Positions 57,958 to 64,000 of a stretch of DNA of 64,000 bases are shown piece by piece. Under the pieces are notes generated by a model. That model saw only the letters and a program-made list of their open reading frames with translations. It had not been told where the DNA came from and ran no database searches. Every line of letters begins with the position of its first letter. The stretch's first letter is position 1. Made by a program: the position numbers and the translations under genes. This DNA comes from Ponticoccus alexandrii (GTDB lineage: Bacteria > Pseudomonadota > Alphaproteobacteria > Rhodobacterales > Rhodobacteraceae): NCBI RefSeq assembly GCF_016806125.1, contig NZ_CP047168.1, forward strand, positions 62,001-126,000, given 5' to 3'.

Positions 57958-58982
57958 TGGGCGTCGTCAGCTGGATGGTCCGCACGGCAGATGCGTTCCT
58001 TGTCGATGCGGCTGGGTCCCAGTTCGGGGCCGTGGCAAGCAATACCGGCACGATCGTCCTGCTGATGGTCACGCTTTCGCTAATCGGCGTCTGCATCAAC
58101 ATGGCATTCCAGTTCCGCAGCATGGATGGGGCCAGCTTCTTCTGGTACCTGAACAAGCTGACCCTTATCGGTCTGTTCGCCTTCAACTGGGCAAACTTCA
58201 ATGCAGTAGCAAACGCAGTAATTGGAGGCTTGGACTACGTCGCTGGCGCACTGGTGTCTTCGGTTGGCGGCGGAGGAGCCGGAGCCACACACTTTGCCGG
58301 CGAATTCGACATCCTGATCGAAAAATTCAGCCAGTACCTGAATGCCATCGGCAGCAACCTGAACTGGATGACAGGCGCGATCCTAGGCGGCATCGGGCTT
58401 GTTCTTTTGAGCCTTCTTGGCTTCATGACCGGCATCGTCCTCATATTCGCCAAGATGATGCTGACCCTCATGCTCGGCCTCGCTCCGATCATGATCGCGC
58501 TGTCGCTCTTCGATTCGACCAAGGATTTTTTCCACAGATGGGTCTCGACGACGATCAGCTACGCCTTCTACCCCATCGTCATCGCCGCCATGTTCTCGAC
58601 CGTCGTCGGCATGGCGAATTCGCTGCTGGGCCAGCTCGGTGATCCGAACTCCGCGGCCAACATCGGCTCGCTGGTGCCGTTCTTCGTCATGGTTTTCTTG
58701 GCCAAGGGTTTCGTCGCGGCAACGCCCCTGATTGTGCGGGGGATCTCCGGGAACCTGATGGTGGCTGCGGCACCCGCTGTAGTCGCGGGACCGACCGGCA
58801 TCATGCGGGGGATCTTCAATACCGACCGCGTGAAGGGCCGGGCCCGGATCGGTGCGCTCACGACGGGTGAGGCGATCGGCCGTGGGGCTGTGCAGACGCC
58901 TGCCGCCGTGCGGAGCGCCGCGGCAACGGCAAGCGCGCAGGTGGTACGGATGGCCGAGAGGGCGAAGCGGCTGGGCGGTTGA
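57957..58982 (+). CDS. virB6: VirB6 polytopic membrane protein
   Basis: 341 aa with six to seven membrane helices (for example VLLMVTLSLIGVCINMAF, LTLIGLFAFNWANF, MTGAILGGIGLVLLSLLGF, LMLGLAPIMIALSLF) and the TrbL/VirB6 marker DSTKDFFHRWVSTTISYAFYPIV. The C-terminal 80 residues are cytoplasmic, Ala/Arg-rich. VirB6 forms part of the inner-membrane channel. It is the last gene of the operon in this window: no virD4 or relaxase gene follows, and an IS481 copy begins 158 bp downstream. Confidence 0.92.
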   Translation: MGVVSWMVRTADAFLVDAAGSQFGAVASNTGTIVLLMVTLSLIGVCINMAFQFRSMDGASFFWYLNKLTLIGLFAFNWANFNAVANAVIGGLDYVAGALVSSVGGGGAGATHFAGEFDILIEKFSQYLNAIGSNLNWMTGAILGGIGLVLLSLLGFMTGIVLIFAKMMLTLMLGLAPIMIALSLFDSTKDFFHRWVSTTISYAFYPIVIAAMFSTVVGMANSLLGQLGDPNSAANIGSLVPFFVMVFLAKGFVAATPLIVRGISGNLMVAAAPAVVAGPTGIMRGIFNTDRVKGRARIGALTTGEAIGRGAVQTPAAVRSAAATASAQVVRMAERAKRLGG

Positions 58983-59533
58983 AGTCAGAAGCGAGTGTCG
59001 TTTCCGTGATGGATGGCGGCAATTGCGGCAGGATTTCAACAGGTTGAAGGGCGTCTCGTGCAGTACGTGTTTATGTTGCGATCGCGCGATTTCGCGTTGC
59101 GTTGCAGGTCATTCGATGCATTTTCTGGGATCGGTTCCTCTAGGTGTTCAGTCCCGGCATCTGGTGGATCGGGTTCAAGATGAATCTGTCCGGCTCTGAA
59201 ATCCAGATCTTGCAGATTTACTCGTAGGGTGTGAGCCCGTTGAGGGTCTTGAGCCGGCGCGCGAAGTTGTATGCTGCGATGAAGTCCGAGAGGTGCGTTC
59301 TCAGCTGATCATGGCTGTCGTAGTGGAAGCGTTTGACGGTGGCCTCCTTGATCGTGCGGTGCATCCGTTCGACTTGTCCGTTGGTCCAAGGATGATTGGG
59401 TTTGGTCAGCCGGTGCTCAATCCCGTTGGCTTCACAGATCATGTCGAAACGCATAGGCCGAGAATAGGCAGTGTTCCGGTTCCGGGGCTGCTCAGCGAAC
59501 TGAATGCCGTTGTCAGTGAGGGCGGTGTGGACC

Positions 59534-60584
59534 GGCCTTGTTGCGCAAATCGGACGTCAGGATGATCCGCCCCTTTCCCCGTAGGCTTCAGGCGATGGCC
59601 TCGATCTCGGCCTTTCCGAGGGCCGAGCAGCGGTTCATGATGGCGATACGGATCTGGATTTCGGCTGTCTGGCGGTCGGGATCTCGTGACATGATCCGAT
59701 CACCTAAAAGCTTGAGGCGGTTCATTTGGGCTTCGACACGACTGCGGGCGTGATAGCCGGCCCATTTTTTCCAGATCGATCGCCCCAGACACCGCGTCGC
59801 CCGGAGGGTCTCGTTTCGTGAGATTGCGGCGGGCCAGTCCGGCTTCCAGGCGCGTCCATTGCGGCGGATCGGTATGATCGGCTCCGCTCCATGCTCAAGG
59901 ATCGCGGCATGGCATCGGCGGGTGTCATAGGCGCCATCGGCCGTAACCGTCTCTATCTCTTCGCTGGCCGGGATCTGTGCCAGTAGTTCCGGCAGGATCG
60001 GGCTATCGCCTTGGCGGCTCGAGGTAAACTCGACCGCGCGGATGTCGCAAGTGGCGGTGTCCATCGCCAGATGAACCTTGCGCCATTCGCGTCTACGTGT
60101 CGCGCCATGCTTGCGCGAGAGCCACTCTCCATCACCGCGAAAACGGATGCCGGTGCTGTCAATCAGGAGATTCAGCGGCTGGCCGGAGCGCCGATACGGG
60201 ATCTGCACCGCGATCCGCGCCTGACGGCGACACAGCGTCGAATAGTCAGGCACAGGCCAGTCGAGACCCGCCATCTCGATCAGGCTTGCGACCAGACCGG
60301 CGGTCTGGCGAAGCGGCAGGCCGAACAGGACTTTCAACGTGAGACAGATCTGGATTGCGCGGTCGGAGAAGGTGTATGGGTGACCGCGCTTGCCACTACG
60401 GTCTGCCTTCCAGGACATTGCCGGATCGAACCAGATGGACAACGATCCTCGCCGCTTCAGGGAGGCGTTATACTTAGACCAGTTCGTCGTGCGGTAGCTG
60501 GTTTTGGCAGGCTTGGGCATGCCATCGATCTAACCATCAGGATTCCCCAGGTGAATCCCTCTCACCGATTAGTGCAACAAGACC
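59534..60584 (-). mobile_element. complete IS5-family (IS903-like) insertion sequence with 9-bp target duplication
   Basis: Terminal inverted repeats GGCCTTGTTGCGCAAATCG (59534-59552) and GGTCTTGTTGCACTAATCG read inward from 60584. Nine bases GTGTGGACC flank both sides (59525-59533 and 60585-60593), the duplication length expected for IS903-type elements. The 1051-bp element contains one intact transposase gene and splits the IS481 transposase, so it inserted later. Confidence 0.92.
59588..60520 (-). CDS. IS5-family transposase
   Basis: 310 aa, intact DDE transposase of the IS5 family (IS903-like). Recognisable are TNWSKYNASLKRRGSLSIWFD, PLRQTAGLVASLIEMAGLDWPVPDYSTLCRRQ, LLIDSTGIRF (first catalytic Asp), TADGAYDTRRCHAAI (second) and the C-terminal R(Y/S)RVEAQMNRLKLLGDRI (catalytic Glu in VEAQ). 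With matching ends and target duplication this copy may be active. Confidence 0.9.
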   Translation of the reverse strand: MPKPAKTSYRTTNWSKYNASLKRRGSLSIWFDPAMSWKADRSGKRGHPYTFSDRAIQICLTLKVLFGLPLRQTAGLVASLIEMAGLDWPVPDYSTLCRRQARIAVQIPYRRSGQPLNLLIDSTGIRFRGDGEWLSRKHGATRRREWRKVHLAMDTATCDIRAVEFTSSRQGDSPILPELLAQIPASEEIETVTADGAYDTRRCHAAILEHGAEPIIPIRRNGRAWKPDWPAAISRNETLRATRCLGRSIWKKWAGYHARSRVEAQMNRLKLLGDRIMSRDPDRQTAEIQIRIAIMNRCSALGKAEIEAIA

Positions 60585-61170
60585 GTGTGGACCCGATATG
60601 GCACAGCTTCGAGCATGTGTTGCAGAAACTCCCAGGCCGTCTTCCTGTCGGCTTTCTCGACGAGCTGGGTAACGGCAAACTTGCTCGTGCGGTCGATGCC
60701 AACGAACAGGAAGAGCTTTCCTTCAGCAGTCTGCACTTCGGCGATGTCTATGTGGAAGAAGCCGATCGGGTAGCGTTTGAACTTCGACCTCCTCGGTTTG
60801 TCCGCTGCCCGGCAACACATGCTTGCATGTGTGAGAGGGGCCCTCGACGTCAGGCAAGCGTGAGATACCATGCCGCTACAGACAACGGTGCAGCGCCGAG
60901 CGTGTCAGCTGCGGGGTGGACGGCTGAAGGGCATAGAGGCAATCGTCAAGCGGCAGCAGCGTGTGACGCCGAAACGCGACGATGGCCGCCTCCTCAGCCT
61001 CCGTGAGGACCGTCGAACGTGGCTCCTTTGGGCCGGTCTTGAGATCTTCGACCGTCTGCCGTTTACGCCACTTCGCAACCGTCTTCGGATTGATCCCCAG
61101 CTCCCGGCTCAGCGTCGCGAGCGAAGCTTGCGATCGCTGTATTGCTGCTCTGACTGCATGCGTGCCCTCT

Positions 61171-61200
61171 CGGCAGATTTGCTAGGCAAATCGCCTGCCG
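61171..61200. repeat. palindromic element inserted in the IS481 transposase gene
   Basis: CGGCAGATTTGC-TAG-GCAAATCGCCTGCCG: 12-bp arms with a 3-base bulge. It is part of about 45 bp inserted between codons for GSAT and HAVRAA of the IS481 transposase, shifting its frame. Confidence 0.5.
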
Positions 61201-61352
61201 GGTAACAGTACGTGGCGCTTCCGTGACGAACTTGTCCCATAGGGCATCCTTCCATTCCTTCGAAAGGATCACACCATCAAACCGTGGGATCAAACACCTA
61301 AGCTATTGCAATCAGAAAGATCACATTATCAGCTTTGAGTGCTAAGTGACAG

Positions 61353-61715
61353 CTTCCTTGACGATCAGCGGGCCGGAGAGACCGCGCGCCACTTGTTCTA
61401 TCGAGTTCGTATGCGCGTGGTGTCAGTAGGTGCCCGCATCCCGGACGGCGAAGTCGTAGTCGAAGGTGCCCCCTGGCGGGACAGGACCCTGCGTCAGCTC
61501 CGCGACCCCATCCATGGCGTTTTCGATGCGGATGCCGTGCCAGTGGACCAAGGTCGGAACATCGAGGTCGTTGACCAACCGGCGCGTGATCCGGTCACCC
61601 TGCCGGGCGCGGATCTTGCTGCCGGGGAGGGTGCCGCCGTTGGGCCAGACGGGCGTGCCAATGCCGCCCCGGCGAATCCGGCGCAGAAGGTTCGTCTGTT
61701 CAGGGTGAGGCTCAT
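61353..61715 (-). pseudogene. multicopper oxidase, N-terminal remnant
   Basis: From ATG 61715 (MSLTLNRRTF) with a frameshift the frame reads GDRITRRLVNDLDVPTLVHWHGIRIENAMDGVAELTQGPVPPG in pieces, then GTFDYDFAVRDAGTY, a TGA where the family has Trp, HHAHT and LSGPLIVKEAV. The copper motifs HWHG and HAH identify a multicopper oxidase (CopA/SufI type). Only about 115 of about 450 residues remain; a nonsense codon, frameshift and truncation show it is dead. It may once have belonged to a metal-resistance segment. Confidence 0.75.
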
Positions 61716-61975
61716 GTCAGTCCATTCCGTTGGTATGCCGCAAGTCGCGAACGTCGGTGACGATACCGATTTCGTCCGATTTGGTCAGCCCCTGTTGCCG
61801 AGGCAAGGTGCCGGACCGTTGGTGATGCGCCCGAGAGATGCGATTCCGTGCGAGACCGGGGTGGCGGACCGCTTTGACTGCGCGAGGCGCCTCACAGTCC
61901 CCAGTCCGCCGATCGGCTTTGATTGAGTTCCAAGTTCATCCATCTCCGTCACGTGGCATGGAGCGGTGACGTGGG

Positions 61976-62150
61976 GATGCTTCGGCCAACATGATCTTCC
62001 CGAAGGAACACCGCGCCAAGCTGCACTCGACGAATCCAAGCGAGCGACTGAACGGCGAGCCAAAGCGGCGCAGGCCTGTCGTCGGGATCTTCCGAACGAG
62101 CGCGCCATCGACGGCCTCGTCGGCGCGCTGTGTCTCGGACGGAACGGTGG
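61976..62150 (+). pseudogene. IS256-family transposase fragment
   Basis: MIFPKEHRAKLHSTNPSERLNGEPKRR followed after a one-base shift by PNERAIDGLVGALC is the C-terminal region of IS256-type transposase. Both ends are missing and the frame is broken. About 270 bp on each side (61716-61975 and 62151-62421) contain no recognisable gene. Confidence 0.75.
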
Positions 62151-62421
62151 GGGCGCCAGAAATCTTTTGCAAAGCACCAAGGGCTTTGGCAGGTTTGCGA
62201 GCGTGCAGGATGCTGCGTGGAGTGAGCTTGATCTTGGAGACTGGACCCGCTGGGGTTTGACCGGGCGTCCTTCGGGCAATCAGGGTCGCCGGTTAAATCT
62301 TCGGGACCGGATCAAACGTGCGCCTTCTGGCCATGACCGAGGGGCCGTCCGGTAAATCCTCTGTTTCCAATAAAGAGCCGCGCTTGAAGGTCGTCCGCAC
62401 CGCAATAGGGAGGGAAATGGA

Positions 62422-63144
62422 ATGCGTCATGTGGTGGTCGCTGGAGGCAGCAAAGGGATTGGCGCGGCGGCGGTTCGGGCCTTTCTGGCTCAAGGGGATC
62501 GGGTAACCTCTTTGTCGCGCAGCGGCGAGGCGCCGGACGGGGCAAAAGGTGTCAAAGTCGATCTGACCGTCGCCGAGGCCGCCGTCTCGGCCGTGGCTGA
62601 TCTGGACGAGATCGACGTATTGGTGCTTTGCGCCGGTGCGGCGAGCCCGGTGCCGCTTGACCAACTCGACCTGAGCGATTTCCGGAACGCGATGGACAGC
62701 AAGTATTTCTCGTACGTCAACGTCATGCTGCCGGTGATCAAGAAGATGGCCGCCCGTGGGTCAGGGGTCGTGCTGCCCGTGATCGGCATGGGGGGTAAGA
62801 CAGCCAGCGCGTCGCACCTGCCTGGTGGCGCGGCAAATGCGGCGTTGATGCTGGTCACGACCGGAATGGGCGCGGCATATGCCAAACAAGGGCTGCGGAT
62901 CGTCGGTGTGAATCCCGGCCCGGTGGCCACTGGCCGGTTCCAGACCATGGCGGCGGCCCATGCGGAACAGACCGGGCAAACTCTGGAGGCCGCGCGTCAG
63001 GAGCTTTCGTCCGCGTTCCCCTCTGGAAAGATCACAGAGCCCGAAGATCTTGCCGACATGCTGGTCCTGCTGGCCTCCAACAGCGCGCGGGCGGTCAACG
63101 GTACGGTCATCGCGATGGATGGCGGCGCAACGCCGATCATCTGA
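62422..63144 (+). CDS. short-chain dehydrogenase/reductase family protein
   Basis: 240 aa with the Rossmann motif GGSKGIG (9-15), CAGAAS in place of NNAG, and the C-terminal GVNPGPVATG and AVNGTVIAMDGG of SDR proteins. The active-site segment is unusual: after the usual Ser-containing strand it reads GGKTASASHLPGGAANAALML, so the YxxxK pair is missing. Related divergent SDRs exist, so it may catalyse a different step or be non-catalytic. GGGAGGGAA precedes the ATG. It is followed after 295 bp by an aldehyde dehydrogenase gene. Confidence 0.85.
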   Translation: MRHVVVAGGSKGIGAAAVRAFLAQGDRVTSLSRSGEAPDGAKGVKVDLTVAEAAVSAVADLDEIDVLVLCAGAASPVPLDQLDLSDFRNAMDSKYFSYVNVMLPVIKKMAARGSGVVLPVIGMGGKTASASHLPGGAANAALMLVTTGMGAAYAKQGLRIVGVNPGPVATGRFQTMAAAHAEQTGQTLEAARQELSSAFPSGKITEPEDLADMLVLLASNSARAVNGTVIAMDGGATPII

Positions 63145-63439
63145 CGGCTGATCGGATGCGACCGCACGCGCGGGATTCCTCCCCGAATCCGGGCCCTCTT
63201 TTCGCAACCTGAACGACGACTGCGGCGCACGTCGAGGGCGCTAGCCCTGCTTTTCAAGGCAGGAAATGGCCATCACTCGAGCTTATGGCTTTCAAAGAAG
63301 ACGGTATTTCCGCGCTTCCCACCGGACCCCTATGCTTTGGGTCAAAGCCGCAGTTGCATTGAAAGATCCGAGGATCCGAAGAGCACTACCGCAATATCGG
63401 AGACAGGGGGCAAACCCCTGTTGAAGGGGGGAGCATTGA

Positions 63440-64000
63440 ATGGCCTATCAATTCGACACCGAGACCGCCGGAGACCTGCCGCGTTGCCGGATGCTGTTGG
63501 GCGGGGATTGGGTCGAAGGCGATGGCCCCGCGCAGGACATCATGGACAAGTTTCGCGTGACGCCGTTTGCGACCCTGCCCGCCAGCACGGAGCAACAGAT
63601 CTCCCGCATGATAGACTTGGGCGTCGCCGCCTTCGAGGCCGACCGCCTGTCTCCGCATGACCGGGGGGCCGTTCTGGACAAGGTTGCCGGGTTGCTGGAG
63701 GCACGAGCCGAAGACTGCCGGGCCGTCATGCAGGCCGAAACAGGCTTTACCGTCGCCGACTGCCGAAACGAGATCAAGCGTACGGTGCAGACGCTGCGGC
63801 TGACCGCCGAGGAGGCGCGACGCTTCGTGGGTGACGTTCTTCCGGTGGCCGGGGCCGCAGGGCAGGGCAGGCGGACCGCCATTACCCTGCGGGTTCCGCT
63901 GGGGCTGGTGCTGGCGGTCACGCCGTTCAATGCGCCGCTCAACACCGTAACCCACAAGATTGCGCCGGGCCTCGCAGCGGGCAATGCCGTGATCCTCAAG
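63440..64000 (+). CDS. aldehyde dehydrogenase, 5' part (continues past window)
   Basis: The first 187 codons of an aldehyde dehydrogenase. DRGAVLDKVAGLLEARAEDCRAVMQAETGF is the N-terminal helix region and TLRVPLGLVLAVTPFNAPLNTVTHKIAPGLAAGNAVILK is the NAD-binding start with the conserved Asn and Lys, all in frame to the last base. GGGGGAG precedes ATG 63440. The catalytic Cys lies beyond the window, so the substrate group cannot be stated. The sequence PFNAPLN resembles succinate-semialdehyde- or lactaldehyde-type enzymes. Confidence 0.88.
   Translation, partial: MAYQFDTETAGDLPRCRMLLGGDWVEGDGPAQDIMDKFRVTPFATLPASTEQQISRMIDLGVAAFEADRLSPHDRGAVLDKVAGLLEARAEDCRAVMQAETGFTVADCRNEIKRTVQTLRLTAEEARRFVGDVLPVAGAAGQGRRTAITLRVPLGLVLAVTPFNAPLNTVTHKIAPGLAAGNAVILK

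Larger units (their letters stand above)
59141..61300 (-). mobile_element. IS481-family element interrupted by an IS5-family element
   Basis: Related ends TAGGTGTTCAGTCCCGG (59141) and, inward from 61300, TAGGTGTTTGATCCCACGG bound an IS481 copy. Its minus-strand transposase starts at ATG 61240 (MGQVRHGSAT) and continues in pieces: SLATLSRELGINPKTVAKWRKRQ, AFRRHTLLPLDDCLYALQPS, FFHIDIAEVQTAEGKLFLFVGIDR, RLTKPNHPWTNGQVERMHRTIKEATVKRF, to HQMPGLNT. It is dead: a palindromic insert near 61171-61200, a stop after the first 100 residues, TAA at PYE, and a whole IS5-family copy at 59534-60584. Confidence 0.8.

Overview
The window reads as an accessory replicon of an alphaproteobacterium, most likely a marine or soil Rhodobacteraceae (Roseobacter/Paracoccus-like). 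The DNA is GC-rich. It carries a RepABC replication-partition operon with an antisense-RNA locus and three parS palindromes, a VirB-type conjugation apparatus, TRAP and peptide-type ABC uptake operons, and an SOS box of the alphaproteobacterial GTTC-N7-GTTC form. No rRNA, tRNA or CRISPR array was seen.

Layout. (1) 1-7569 is an envelope redox module: ApbE flavinyltransferase, a PepSY/flavodoxin reductase split by an in-frame TAG, a DUF2271 protein, an Asp-rich secreted protein, a ferric-reductase-like flavocytochrome, a small PepSY protein and a divergent two-component system. Two regulatory regions share the same four-half-site layout with 11-bp periodicity, a candidate response-regulator regulon. 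(2) 7936-16583 is the plasmid backbone: small proteins, a 723-aa ParB-like protein, repC-repB-repA with a ctRNA, a serine resolvase and a ParDE toxin-antitoxin pair. A decayed tyrosine recombinase (16586-17044) closes it. (3) 17205-25954 is a FadR-regulated TRAP operon followed by a nitrilase-superfamily hydrolase, an HpcH/HpaI aldolase, an RraA protein, an aldehyde dehydrogenase and KdgD. The last two would convert 5-dehydro-4-deoxyglucarate to 2-oxoglutarate. (4) 26683-36097 is a GntR-regulated ABC operon with an enolase-superfamily enzyme and two dehydrogenases, also suited to sugar- or hydroxy-acid catabolism.

(5) 36118-37646 is a nest of IS481, IS3 and IS5 remnants. (6) 37643-43673 (minus strand) is an SOS mutasome operon, SRAP-imuA-imuB-dnaE2, behind a LexA box. 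(7) 43814-44435 holds IS66 and IS21 fragments. (8) 44449-58982 holds accessory genes, a second ParDE pair and a compact T4SS operon: virB1-B2-B3-B4, a lipoprotein, a lytic transglycosylase with VirB5-like ends, virB5-B8-B9-B10-B11, a secreted protein and virB6. No virD4 or relaxase follows; an IS481 copy interrupted by a complete IS5-family element with a 9-bp target duplication stands there instead. (9) 61353-64000 has a dead multicopper oxidase, an IS256 scrap, an SDR protein and the start of an aldehyde dehydrogenase.

The most unusual points are the VirB5-like/transglycosylase chimera, a 29-bp near-identical promoter block in front of the T4SS operon and a divergent secreted-protein gene, the paired 11-bp-periodic operators of the redox module, the plasmid-borne mutasome with a second LexA-like site inside imuA, the parS embedded in the repB reading frame, and short palindromes inserted into two transposase genes.
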